The position numbers and the translations under genes were made by a program. A stretch of DNA of 64,000 nt from Cacconaster sp045599325 (GTDB taxonomy: Bacteria > Bacteroidota > Bacteroidia > Bacteroidales > UBA932): positions 1 to 64,000 of the forward strand of contig JAZRVT010000041.1 of NCBI GenBank assembly GCA_045599325.1, in the 5' to 3' direction. Each line of letters starts with the position of its first letter. Position 1 is the first letter of the stretch. A model generated the notes under the pieces. That model was not told where the DNA came from. It saw nothing but the letters and a program-made list of their open reading frames with translations, and made no database searches. This document shows positions 17,514-26,493 of the stretch, piece by piece.

Positions 17514-19391
17514 TTATTCGGATGTCGGGTAACCCGGGTTCTGAGCAACTTTGATCTTTGTGTTGGAATCGATGAAAGTCTTAGGGATCGGGAAGAGGAC
17601 CGGAGTGTCGTACTGGTCGAATCCGTGGCTTACACAGACCATCTCCTTGTCAACCCTGGTGGACTTGCTCATAGTTGTACCGGAAGAGTAGTTGGCTATC
17701 TTGATCTCGCCTTCGCTCTGTCCGCAGACTTCGTTGAGTTCGCGGGTCCTGCGCTTGAAGAAGTTGTCAAGTGCGCGGACGTCGCCGTCACAGGCATCGT
17801 TCAGCTGGCTGAAGCGGATGAGGGTGTGGCGCCTCTGGCCTTCGCAGAGGAGTTCGCGCGCACGCTCGTCGAGGATGAAGTCAAGGTCGACCACGCTTGC
17901 AGGGACTTCCGTCACGCCTGCACGCCTTCTGATCTTGTTGATCCATTCTGCCGCACCTCCGGCATTGCCTGTCCTGTAGAGGGCCTCTGCATAGAGAAGA
18001 TATGTGTCAGCAAGCCTCAGGTAGGCGATATCCTGATAGTCACCGGAAGCATCGGCCTTCTCGAGGATGGAGTGCACATAGTCATACTTCTTCGTGGATG
18101 GGAGGAAGTAGTTCTTGATGGTTCCTTCCGATGTCGAGAACATCGCGGTTGTGGTCACAATTGCGATCGGGCAGGTTCCGTCCTGGTTGAGGATCTCGTA
18201 CTGCTTGCCGTTGGCGTCGAGATAGTAGATATGGCGGGTCATCGAGTGCTCGTCGAACCTGATGTCCTTCTCCATCTGACCGTCATAGTCGTAGAGGTTC
18301 AGGCATCCGACGGAAGGTGTGATTCGGCCGTTGCCGTAACCGCCGTTAAGAGTGTAGAATATCTGGGCGTTGGAAGTGTAGCCCGGGCAGAGAGTGGCAG
18401 GAACCACTGACAGGTTGTATGCATAGTTCTTCCACATCGCGCGTGCGCGGCTGTTGTCGGTGGATCCGTAAGGATAAGTCGAACTCTCCGCATTGAGGAA
18501 CGAATAGAGCACTTCCTCATTGCCCTGGGAATAGAGCGGACTGCGGAAGAGGTCGATGAAGCAGTTGCCCGGGTTTTCGGCATTCACGCCGAAGCGCGAG
18601 GTCATCAGATGGTACGGAGACTCCTCGCAGACTCTCCTGAGGATTTCCACGGCCTTGTCATTCTGCTTTGTGGCCATATACATCTCGCCGAGATATGTGG
18701 CTGCTATGGCCCTGTTCGGCTTGGTGTTGTTGCCGTCAGTACGCCATTCGAGATGCTCCACGCAGTACTCGAGGTCAGCGATGATGGCTGCGCGTACATC
18801 TGCGAGAGGAGTGCGGTCCCAGTCTGTGCGGTAGTTGGATCCGGTGACCTCCTCGAGGCTCAGAGGCACGTCTCCCCATTCATATGAGAGATGCCTGTAC
18901 GCCCACGCCCTGAAGAACTTGGCCTGGGCGATGATGGATGTCTTGTTGGCTTCGTCAGCCTCCTTATTGCCGCCTTCCCAGTCCACGCTTTCGTCATTCT
19001 CAGCGCGGTTGATGATCATATTGCTGACGTTGATGATGGTGTAGAGTTCGCTGAACATATCTCTGATGAAGGATGCTTCAGTATCCATCTTGAGGTAGTT
19101 CGGCCAGTTGTACCATCTGCCGTTCTCGGAACGCTGGTTTCCGAAATAGAGGTCACAGCCTGCGTTGAACGCGGACTGAGTGGAGAGGGATGATCCGCCC
19201 GGTCTTGCGTGCTCGTTTCTCATAAGTCCCCTCTGTGCGGAGATCATGCTGTAGAATCCTGTGTAGTCGACGAGAAGGTTGTTGGCGTACATCTCGTCCT
19301 TAGGGTTCTCAATGAGGAAGTCATCGCTGCAGGAGGTGCTGAGTGTGAGCGCCGCTGCGACTGAAAGTATGATTATTGATATCTTTTTCAT
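17514..19391 (-). CDS. SusD/RagB-family outer-membrane lipoprotein
   Basis: The 625-residue protein starts at 19391, where a strong AGGAGG lies at good distance; an in-frame ATG at 19412 overlaps the SusC stop but would put seven residues before the signal. The signal peptide ends in STSC followed by DDFL, the usual SusD beginning. ARFFRAWAYRHLSYEWGDVPL is the conserved TPR-helix segment of the family, and the C-terminus holds the RRRAGV / DERARELLCEGQRR pattern. SusD proteins cap a SusC transporter and bind its substrate at the cell surface. The partner SusC is immediately upstream. Confidence 0.93.
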   Translation of the reverse strand: MKKISIIILSVAAALTLSTSCSDDFLIENPKDEMYANNLLVDYTGFYSMISAQRGLMRNEHARPGGSSLSTQSAFNAGCDLYFGNQRSENGRWYNWPNYLKMDTEASFIRDMFSELYTIINVSNMIINRAENDESVDWEGGNKEADEANKTSIIAQAKFFRAWAYRHLSYEWGDVPLSLEEVTGSNYRTDWDRTPLADVRAAIIADLEYCVEHLEWRTDGNNTKPNRAIAATYLGEMYMATKQNDKAVEILRRVCEESPYHLMTSRFGVNAENPGNCFIDLFRSPLYSQGNEEVLYSFLNAESSTYPYGSTDNSRARAMWKNYAYNLSVVPATLCPGYTSNAQIFYTLNGGYGNGRITPSVGCLNLYDYDGQMEKDIRFDEHSMTRHIYYLDANGKQYEILNQDGTCPIAIVTTTAMFSTSEGTIKNYFLPSTKKYDYVHSILEKADASGDYQDIAYLRLADTYLLYAEALYRTGNAGGAAEWINKIRRRAGVTEVPASVVDLDFILDERARELLCEGQRRHTLIRFSQLNDACDGDVRALDNFFKRRTRELNEVCGQSEGEIKIANYSSGTTMSKSTRVDKEMVCVSHGFDQYDTPVLFPIPKTFIDSNTKIKVAQNPGYPTSE

Positions 19392-19411
19392 TGTATTGTC
19401 CTCCTTAATCA

Positions 19412-22345
19412 TTAAAGGCTCATCTTGAGTCCGAAGGTGAACTGCCTCGTCTGAGGGATCGAGAACTGGCGGGCGCTGCTGCCGACGAATTCAGGGTCGA
19501 GGCCGATCCAGTTGGACCAGGTGAAGACATTCCTGAGGTTTGCATAGATCTCGAGTCCGGAGAAATGGATGCGCTCCATCATCCTGTTAGGGAACCTGTA
19601 GCTGAGTGTCACATCCTTGAGCTTGATGAAGTCCGCGCTGCGGTACCATCTCATTCCCATAGGGTTGCTGCCGCCGGTCCTGACGCCTGAAGGATATTCG
19701 TTGATAGGGTTCTGCTCGCTCCAGATAGGACGGTTGTAGTGATTCATCATATAGGTCTCGCTGACTGAGTTGAGAAGATAGACCGGAGTGATCGAACCGT
19801 ATCTGCCGGTGAAATAGCAGGAGAATGAGAATCCCTTGTACCTGAAGGTGTTGGTGATAGCCGCATCGAACTTCGGCTCGCGGGCTCCGATGACAGATTT
19901 GTCGTGTTCGGCGTCTATCTGTCCGTCGTCGTTGAGGTCCTTGTACCTTACGTGGCCTGCGCTCCATCCTGCAGGGATATTGTCGCCCACCTGGTAGATG
20001 CCGTCGAAGGTGTAGTCATAGTAGCAGTTGGTCGGCCAGCCGATGAAGTAGCCTGACGCGATGTCGTCGATAGGGTTGCCGGCATCGTCATAGAGGCCGA
20101 GGTCCATCACCTTGGTGTGGGCTGCGGTGAATGAGAAGTTGGTGCTCCATACGAAATCCTTGTGGTCGATGTTGACTGAGTTGATGCCCAGCTCGATACC
20201 GCGGCTGTAGGTCTCGCCCATATTCTCCCAGATGTCGGAAGCTCCGTTGATGGAAGGGATTGTCTTCTGAAGGAGAAGGTCTGTGGTAGTGGCAGTGTAG
20301 ACATCCACGGAACCGTTGATCCTGCCTCTGAGAATCTTGTAGTCCACGCCGAGGTTCCAGCTCCTGGTGGTCTCCCAGCCGAGAAGCGGTGACTCGAGTT
20401 TTGTAGGATAGTAGCCGTATGCGGTCGACTTGTCATCCTCGAAATAGTTTCGTGTGCTCAGTGTAGGAAGGGTGGCATAGGCGTCAATAGCCTCGTTGCC
20501 GTTCTTTCCCCAGGAGAGCCTGAACTTGAGCTCGCTGACCACCGACGCGAATTTCGTGTCCTTGATCCAAGGCTCGTTCATCATATTCCATCCGAGAGCC
20601 ACTGACGGGAAAAGTCCGTATTTAGTGTCGGAGCCGAAGGCCGAGTAGCCGTCGCGCCTCACCGTGCCGGTGAAGAGGTAGCGTGAGTCATAGCTGTAGT
20701 TGGCGCGGAACATCTGTGAGATGTGGTTCTCAGTTGTCTCGCTTGCGCTTCCTGTGAGGGACGTTGCCTTGTTCGGGCCCCAGTACGAGAGGACGTCATT
20801 CGCGAATCCTGTCGCCGACATGCTGTTGCCGACACTCTGGGAGTGCTGGGCAGAATAGAGGCCTGTGAGGAAGATGGTGTGCTTCCCGAAGGTCCTGTTG
20901 TAGCTGAGGATGTTCTCCACCAGCCATCTGTTGGCGTAGGAGTTGGAAATGGACATGCTTCCGTTGTTGCGGCTGCCAGTATAGGTGTCGCGGCCGTAAT
21001 AGGTCTGCTGGAGGCGTGTGTCGAATGAGAGGTTTGTGTTCAGCTTGTATGAGAGGCCCTTGACAGGGAGGATGTCGACCTGCACGTAGTTGCTGGTGAT
21101 CACCGTCTTGCGGATATCGCTGTTATCGGCGTTGAGGACAGAGAGAGGGTTCTCGTTGTCGTTTCCCTCCCAGGTTATAAGCCTCAGGGATCCGTCGTCG
21201 TTGTAGGCCTGTGCCAGAGGGTTCATCCTGTAGCAGTCCTGGAAGTTGACGTTCAGTCCGCTCCTGTCCACATAGTTGACCTGTGTGTTCGTTCCGAACT
21301 TGACCCACTTCCCGATGTTCTGTTCGAAGTTGATTCGGCCTGAGAATTTCTGGAAGTCGTCGCCGATTGCGATGCCCTGGTTGTCGACCACGTTGAAGGA
21401 GACAAAGTAGTTGTTGTTCTTTGTCCTGCCGCTCGCCGACAGGTTGTGGGTATGGCTTATCGCTGTGCGGAGCGCTTCGCCCACCCAGTCCACATAGTTC
21501 CTGGAGAGGAATGTCTCGGTCTCGGTTGCGGTGAAGTCCCCGTAGTACTTGTTCTTGTAGTAGTAGAAGGTGTCTCCGTCCATCATATCAGGTATGTAGT
21601 AGGCGTTCGCCACTGTCATATTGCCGTGGTAGCTGACCCTCACCTTGTCGGTGGTTCCCTTCTTGGATGTGATGATTATGACGCCGTTCGCACCGCGGGC
21701 TCCGTAGATTGCTGTCGAGGAGGCATCCTTGAGCACCTCCACGCTCTCGATGTCATCTGTATTGAGCTCTGACCAGTTGTTGTAGTAAGGAGCTCCGTCG
21801 AGGATGATGAGAGGCTTGTTGCTCGCGTTGATAGAGTTCGAGCCGCGGATGACTGTGGAGTTGTTGGAACCCTCAGCGTCGGAGCCGTAAAGTTCGATTC
21901 TCAGTCCCGGGATCGATCCCTGGAGAGCAGTCACCAGGTTAGGTGCAGGTCTCTCTTCGAGGACCTCTTTGCCGAGAGACGCCACAGAACCTGTGATGTC
22001 GCTCTTTTTCTGTGTACCGTAGCCTACGACGACAACTTCCTCGAGGAAAGTGTTGTCAGGCTCCATTGCGATGTCAAGCCGGAAGGTCTTTTCGATTTTG
22101 ACCTCAAGGCTCCTGTAACCCATGTAGAACAGGGCGAGAACGTCCCCGCTTTTTGCAGGGAGGGTGAAATGTCCGTCGAGGTCAGTGTCAACTCCAACCG
22201 AAGAACCTTTCACCACAATGCTGACTCCCGGCAGCGGTTCACCGTTAGTCGCATCTGTCACCGTTCCGGTGACATTCTGCGCAAACGCTGAAACTGCGCC
22301 GAGCAGCAGAGCGGTGCAAAGCACCATTGCTTTTCGCATCTTCAT
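19412..22345 (-). CDS. SusC/RagA-family TonB-dependent transporter
   Basis: The 977-residue protein has a signal peptide (SAFAQ), an N-terminal carboxypeptidase-D-like regulatory domain (VTGTVTDATNGEPLPGVSIV, residues 24-100), a plug domain with VIRGSNSINASNKPLIILDG and VEVLKDASSTAIYGARGANG, and a long beta-barrel ending in an aromatic-rich strand (FTFGLKMSL). Such proteins import oligomers across the outer membrane using TonB energy. It starts only 14 bases after the HAD phosphatase stop with no terminator between, so it is likely read through from the glp genes; an internal promoter cannot be excluded. Confidence 0.93.
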   Translation of the reverse strand: MKMRKAMVLCTALLLGAVSAFAQNVTGTVTDATNGEPLPGVSIVVKGSSVGVDTDLDGHFTLPAKSGDVLALFYMGYRSLEVKIEKTFRLDIAMEPDNTFLEEVVVVGYGTQKKSDITGSVASLGKEVLEERPAPNLVTALQGSIPGLRIELYGSDAEGSNNSTVIRGSNSINASNKPLIILDGAPYYNNWSELNTDDIESVEVLKDASSTAIYGARGANGVIIITSKKGTTDKVRVSYHGNMTVANAYYIPDMMDGDTFYYYKNKYYGDFTATETETFLSRNYVDWVGEALRTAISHTHNLSASGRTKNNNYFVSFNVVDNQGIAIGDDFQKFSGRINFEQNIGKWVKFGTNTQVNYVDRSGLNVNFQDCYRMNPLAQAYNDDGSLRLITWEGNDNENPLSVLNADNSDIRKTVITSNYVQVDILPVKGLSYKLNTNLSFDTRLQQTYYGRDTYTGSRNNGSMSISNSYANRWLVENILSYNRTFGKHTIFLTGLYSAQHSQSVGNSMSATGFANDVLSYWGPNKATSLTGSASETTENHISQMFRANYSYDSRYLFTGTVRRDGYSAFGSDTKYGLFPSVALGWNMMNEPWIKDTKFASVVSELKFRLSWGKNGNEAIDAYATLPTLSTRNYFEDDKSTAYGYYPTKLESPLLGWETTRSWNLGVDYKILRGRINGSVDVYTATTTDLLLQKTIPSINGASDIWENMGETYSRGIELGINSVNIDHKDFVWSTNFSFTAAHTKVMDLGLYDDAGNPIDDIASGYFIGWPTNCYYDYTFDGIYQVGDNIPAGWSAGHVRYKDLNDDGQIDAEHDKSVIGAREPKFDAAITNTFRYKGFSFSCYFTGRYGSITPVYLLNSVSETYMMNHYNRPIWSEQNPINEYPSGVRTGGSNPMGMRWYRSADFIKLKDVTLSYRFPNRMMERIHFSGLEIYANLRNVFTWSNWIGLDPEFVGSSARQFSIPQTRQFTFGLKMSL

Positions 22346-22359
22346 AAGGGATAAGGTTA

Positions 22360-23220
22360 TTAATAGTTAGGTATAATGTTAGGTTTGCCAATATCAGCTG
22401 CACTCTCCAGGAGAATGCCGAATTCCTCTATGTCTCTTACAATCAAGTCAGGTTGATTCGGTGCGGCCCGGGCCGCATCGAGAGTGGTCTCGCCGCTCAG
22501 GACAAGGACCCCGAAGGCGCCCGCATTCTGAGCCATAGCGATGTCAGTGTATATCCTGTCCCCCACCATAGCAATCTGGGAGGGTTCCAGATGCCTCTGT
22601 TCCAGAATGTTTATCAGCATATTGGGATCGGGCTTGCCGAGAGTCACGTCAGGCTGGCGGCCGGTGGCCCATTCGAGGCACTTGCAGATCGAGCCGCAGT
22701 CCACGAGCACGGTCTTCTGGTCGGTCGGACAGACGCGGTCAGGGTTCGTGGCAAGATAGGGAATCCCCTGCGAGATCCACCAGGCCGCACGGCAGAGGCG
22801 CGGATAGACCAAGGTCATATCGAAAGAGGCGATTATCACGTCAGGGACATCCTCCGGGTCGTCGGCCGTTATCTCGAATCCGGCCTCGACGAACTGCTTC
22901 GTCATACTCTCCGTGCCGAGGATGAAAAGCCTGCGGGCTGACGGACAGTGCGACTTGAGATAGTCTATCATAGCCACCGTGGTGGTGTACATCTCATCCG
23001 CTGACGCCTCTATGCCCATCCTGCGGAGCTTCGCCAGATAGTCGTCCAGCGACTTCGTGGGGTTGTTGGTCAGGAACGAGTATGTGATGCCGAGGCGGCG
23101 GAGCTTCTCGAGGAAAGGTATGGTGAACGGGAATATGGTGTTGCTCAGGTAGATGGTCCCGTCCATATCGAGAGCCACGTGGCGGATGCGGGAGAGGCTT
23201 CTGCGGAGTTCTTCTGTCAT
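22360..23220 (-). CDS. HAD-superfamily (IIA, NagD/AraL-like) phosphatase
   Basis: The 286-residue protein has the HAD motifs in order: DMDGTIY (motif I, nucleophile Asp near residue 18), FLTNNPTKS (motif II), GKPDPNML with its Lys, and MVGDRIYTDIAMAQNAG (motif IV). The large C2 cap between motifs II and III marks subfamily IIA, which includes NagD, AraL and phosphoglycolate/glycerol-phosphate phosphatases. It is 3 bases after the glpT stop, so translation is probably coupled. The neighbours suggest a glycerol phosphate or a toxic by-product as substrate, but this is inference. Confidence 0.88.
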   Translation of the reverse strand: MTEELRRSLSRIRHVALDMDGTIYLSNTIFPFTIPFLEKLRRLGITYSFLTNNPTKSLDDYLAKLRRMGIEASADEMYTTTVAMIDYLKSHCPSARRLFILGTESMTKQFVEAGFEITADDPEDVPDVIIASFDMTLVYPRLCRAAWWISQGIPYLATNPDRVCPTDQKTVLVDCGSICKCLEWATGRQPDVTLGKPDPNMLINILEQRHLEPSQIAMVGDRIYTDIAMAQNAGAFGVLVLSGETTLDAARAAPNQPDLIVRDIEEFGILLESAADIGKPNIIPNY

Positions 23221-23223
23221 TCC

Positions 23224-24720
23224 TCAGGCCTCCTCTTTCTCTGCCAGCGATGCTGTGAATTCCTGTGAGCGGCTGTATCCGTCACGCGGAGCCTTCCACA
23301 TAGTCAGGAAGACGACCGCACCTATGAATCCGACTCCGATGAAGGTCAGGAAGACCGCATTCCAGCCGAGCTTGTCGGCGATGAGGCCGATGCCGACTGC
23401 AGAGAGAGCCGAGCCGAGATAGCCGAGGATGCCAGTCACGCCGTTTGCTGTTGCGGAGGCCTCCTTGGTCGCCTGATTAGCTGCGCCGATTCCGATGTGG
23501 GCCTGCGGACCGTAGATGCAGAATCCGCCCATTGCGAGGAGCGCGATCGAAAGCACTGCAGGCGCTTCCGGGAAGAGTGCGAACGCCCCGAAGAAGACAA
23601 TGGCCCCTGCCATGCAGACAAGGCACATCCTGTGGGCCTTCCCGTTGAACCAGTGGTCAGTGGCCCAGCCGGCGAAGATTGTGCCCACGATTGCAGTAAG
23701 TTCGAACACTGCCACTGAGAGAGCGGCGTTCTGGATGCTCATTCCCTTGGACTCGGTAAGGAACTTAGGCCCCCAGTCCAGGACTCCCATACGGAGCACA
23801 TATACGAATATGTTGGCGATGGCAAGCGTCCAGACCCAGCGGTTCCTGAAGACCATATGGCTGAGGAATGCCTTGTGGGCCCCCTTCTTGCCTTCAGTCT
23901 CCTCCTTTCCGGTATGTGTGCCCTCGACCTCGGGGAGGCCGACGCTCTGCGGCTTGTCCTTCAGCAGCAGGAATATCCACGCCGCACCCGCAAGCGCGAA
24001 GCAGGCAGGGATCCAGAAGCACCATTTCCAGGCGCCGTAATGGGTGGCATAGGAAAGCACTCTGGCCGACTGGTCAGCCGCGTCAAGGCTGTCCCATCCC
24101 TTGATGCTGCCGGCAAGGTTGGATGCAATCTGGGAAACGATGCTGCTGTCGCCGCTCATATCAGTGCCGAGGCCGGTCATTATCCATCCGCAGACAATCA
24201 CGGCGCAGAAGGCTCCGATCGAGTGGGATGTGTTCCAGATGGACATCTTGGTGGCAAGCTGCCCCGGTTCTATCCAGGTCGGCAGAAGCCTTGCGCAAGG
24301 AGGATAGCCCATCCCCTGGAAATACTGGTTGAGGATGATGGTCACGCCCATCACGAAGATGAGCATATTGACGAACTGCGGCCCTTCGTGCACGCCTGTT
24401 ATCCAGTAGCTGAGGTCAACTCCGAAACCGAATGCGAAGTTGGAGGCAGCGCAGAGAAGCAGTCCGATGGCCATGAAGACGCGGGTGCTGACTCTGTCGA
24501 CGATGAATCCGTTTATGAAACGGGACAGTCCGTAGACAATCGACCCGATGCCGATCACGATACCGAAGCTGGTGTTGGAGATGCCGTATTCAGCGGTCAG
24601 TCCGGGCATCGCCACGGAGAAATTCTTCCTCACGAAGTAGTATATCGCATAGCCTACCATCGAGACGATGATGGTCCGCCACTGCCAGTACTTGAATGAT
24701 TTTTTGGTCTGGGTTGCCAT
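23224..24720 (-). CDS. glpT: Glycerol-3-phosphate/organophosphate:phosphate antiporter
   Basis: The 498-residue protein has about twelve hydrophobic segments and the front typical of the OPA group of the major facilitator superfamily: FKYWQWRTIIVSMVGYAIYY and RKNFSVAMPGL, with the Arg used for phosphate binding, then the ISNTSFGIVIGIGSIVYG helix and the NQYFQGMGYPPCARLL segment. The family exchanges glycerol-3-phosphate or hexose phosphate for phosphate across the inner membrane. Its place directly after glpC favours glycerol-3-phosphate (GlpT) over UhpT. The distance to glpC is 7 bases. Confidence 0.85.
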   Translation of the reverse strand: MATQTKKSFKYWQWRTIIVSMVGYAIYYFVRKNFSVAMPGLTAEYGISNTSFGIVIGIGSIVYGLSRFINGFIVDRVSTRVFMAIGLLLCAASNFAFGFGVDLSYWITGVHEGPQFVNMLIFVMGVTIILNQYFQGMGYPPCARLLPTWIEPGQLATKMSIWNTSHSIGAFCAVIVCGWIMTGLGTDMSGDSSIVSQIASNLAGSIKGWDSLDAADQSARVLSYATHYGAWKWCFWIPACFALAGAAWIFLLLKDKPQSVGLPEVEGTHTGKEETEGKKGAHKAFLSHMVFRNRWVWTLAIANIFVYVLRMGVLDWGPKFLTESKGMSIQNAALSVAVFELTAIVGTIFAGWATDHWFNGKAHRMCLVCMAGAIVFFGAFALFPEAPAVLSIALLAMGGFCIYGPQAHIGIGAANQATKEASATANGVTGILGYLGSALSAVGIGLIADKLGWNAVFLTFIGVGFIGAVVFLTMWKAPRDGYSRSQEFTASLAEKEEA

Positions 24721-24727
24721 ATTTTTA

Positions 24728-25966
24728 TCAGATATTGTTCGCTTTGCGGGTTGCCTCTATGTCGAGCGAATCCGCTATTACTGTTATCGGGTTCTCGACG
24801 GCGAAGCCGGTGGCCATCTCAATCTGCCACTTGCAGGTCTCGCAGTCGGTGGCCACGAGCATCGGGCGTACTGCGCGGATGTCGTCGAAGATGCTCTGCC
24901 CTATCTCCTGGGAGAAACGGTAGTACTCCTTCTTGAAGCCGAACGTGCCGGATATGCCGCAGCACTTCTGCTCGAGCACAGTGAGTTCGACTCCCGGGAC
25001 CATCTTCAGGAGTTCGGTGGAATAGACCGCCCATCCCAGTTTCTGGAGGTGGCACGGGGTATGGTACGCAATCCGGCGAGGGAGAAGTCCTTTCCTGAAA
25101 ATGAGTTTTATGTCGCCCGAGGAGATGTGTTCATAGAGCCACTTGACTGCCATCGTGACGGAGTCGCGCACGTCCGCACAGTCGACATCCAGCACATTGC
25201 TGTATTCGTCGCGGATGGTGAAAGTGCAGGTGGAGCCTGTGGTCAGGACAGGCATCCCTGTGGCGGCAGCCTTGCGTATGGCCGAGACATTGGCCTTTGC
25301 GTGGCGGAGGGCCTGCTTCTTCCTTCCGTTCGCCATAAGGGCGACGCCGCAGCAGCGTTCCCCGTCCAGGAGGTGGACTCCGTAGCCTGCCGCATTGAGC
25401 ACAGTTACGAGGTCTCGTCCCAGTGACGGGTTGTTGTAGTTCACATAGCAGCCGTGGAAATATGCGGCGTGGCGTCCGAAGGTACTCTGATTCTCCTCGG
25501 CGTTCTCCTTGAACCACTTCTCAAAGGTGCCGTCCGAATAGGCAGGGAATGAGCGGTGGGAGTCCACTGAGAAATAGTTGTCGAGGATGTCCTTGATGGT
25601 ATCGCTGCGGAAGATCGTGTTCGCCGTCTCAGGCATCCTGGTCGCCACCTTCCCGACCAGGTCGGTGTTGGAGAGGAAGAAATCGCGCAGAGGATGGTCA
25701 GACGAGCCGTTCTCAAGGCGTGCCTTCTGGATGAGGTCGCCTATGCGGACCCCTGACGGGCAGGCCACCTCGCAGCGGCGGCAGGAAAGGCAGTATTTCA
25801 GCAGCTTGTTGTAGTAATCACCGCTCTTGATGCGGTAACGGGCGCCGTCCGGGCCGCACTGCTTCGGTCCGGGATACTCCGGATTGACCGCCATCATAGG
25901 ACAGTAGTCGTTGCAGGCGGTGCACTTGAGGCACTTCTCAAGATTGGCGGCGTCCTCCGGTCTCAT
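24728..25966 (-). CDS. glpC: Anaerobic glycerol-3-phosphate dehydrogenase subunit C
   Basis: The start at 25966 overlaps the glpB stop as ATGA and yields the expected N-terminus; a longer frame upstream has no family similarity. The 412-residue protein has two 4Fe-4S clusters (Cys 12/15/18/22 and 59/62/65/69) and two CCG domains (CCGVALMANG and CCGISGTFGF) that bind a further cluster or haem-like site in this family. GlpC anchors the GlpAB dehydrogenase to the membrane and passes electrons from glycerol-3-phosphate to menaquinone. Confidence 0.92.
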   Translation of the reverse strand: MRPEDAANLEKCLKCTACNDYCPMMAVNPEYPGPKQCGPDGARYRIKSGDYYNKLLKYCLSCRRCEVACPSGVRIGDLIQKARLENGSSDHPLRDFFLSNTDLVGKVATRMPETANTIFRSDTIKDILDNYFSVDSHRSFPAYSDGTFEKWFKENAEENQSTFGRHAAYFHGCYVNYNNPSLGRDLVTVLNAAGYGVHLLDGERCCGVALMANGRKKQALRHAKANVSAIRKAAATGMPVLTTGSTCTFTIRDEYSNVLDVDCADVRDSVTMAVKWLYEHISSGDIKLIFRKGLLPRRIAYHTPCHLQKLGWAVYSTELLKMVPGVELTVLEQKCCGISGTFGFKKEYYRFSQEIGQSIFDDIRAVRPMLVATDCETCKWQIEMATGFAVENPITVIADSLDIEATRKANNI

Positions 25967-26493
25967 AGTCTGCTGATTATCGAGCCGGCCGCTGTCAGGT
26001 TCCCGACAGGCTGGCCCTCCTTGTACGGATGGCCCCCGCCATCTGTTATTATTCCGAACTTCATAAACGGCTGCTCGCCGTAGAAATCTGGCACCACCCA
26101 CTCGGAATGGTGGCCGCAGTAATCTACATCAAGCCCGAGGACAGGCTCTATGATGCAGTCGTGGAACGCCACAAGCCCGCAGCTGAAGAAACTGCCGGTG
26201 GCAATCACGAAATTGTCGGCCTCGAAACGGGTATGGCCGTGGTTCTCTGTAAAGACGGCCGTCAGCCTGCCGTCGCGGAACTCGCCGCCGGTGACGGAAT
26301 CCCCGAAGAAGAATGTCCCTCCCTTCGACTTGAACTCGCGGATATGCGCCTGATGGCTGTATGCCCCGTCGCGGAAGCGGCGGCTGCTCTCGCCGGTGCA
26401 GACCGCAAGGCAGCTCCTTCCGGCTGCGAGTTCCTCGAGCCCGCGGGTCAGGCCGCTGTGTCCCCCGCCGATTATTATTGTGTCAAATCTCAT
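25963..26493 (-). CDS. glpB: Shortened GlpB (anaerobic glycerol-3-phosphate dehydrogenase subunit B)
   Basis: The start at 26493 gives MRFDTIIIGGG, the same opening as Escherichia coli GlpB, which I recall as about 419 residues; here there are only 176. After the Rossmann start (residues 1-35) the sequence jumps to a part corresponding to the E. coli C-terminal third (EADNFVIATGSFFSCGLVAF, EPVLGLDV, FGIITDGG, NLTAAGSII). The middle of about 230 residues and the last glycine-rich FAD-contacting segment are missing. The frame is intact, overlaps glpA by 11 bases at its start and glpC by 4 at its end, so the gene looks maintained. It may be an authentic short form or a decayed subunit. Confidence 0.85.
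   Translation of the reverse strand: MRFDTIIIGGGHSGLTRGLEELAAGRSCLAVCTGESSRRFRDGAYSHQAHIREFKSKGGTFFFGDSVTGGEFRDGRLTAVFTENHGHTRFEADNFVIATGSFFSCGLVAFHDCIIEPVLGLDVDYCGHHSEWVVPDFYGEQPFMKFGIITDGGGHPYKEGQPVGNLTAAGSIISRL

Noticed and set aside
17292..18410. A 372-codon open frame on the plus strand opposite SusD and the FISUMP-like gene
   Set aside because: It lies opposite two well-supported genes, has no family motif or signal and is explained by GC-rich codon bias leaving antisense frames open.
23857..24699. A 280-codon plus-strand frame opposite glpT
   Set aside because: The transporter motifs are on the other strand; this frame is a shadow with unusual His/Gly/Asp content.
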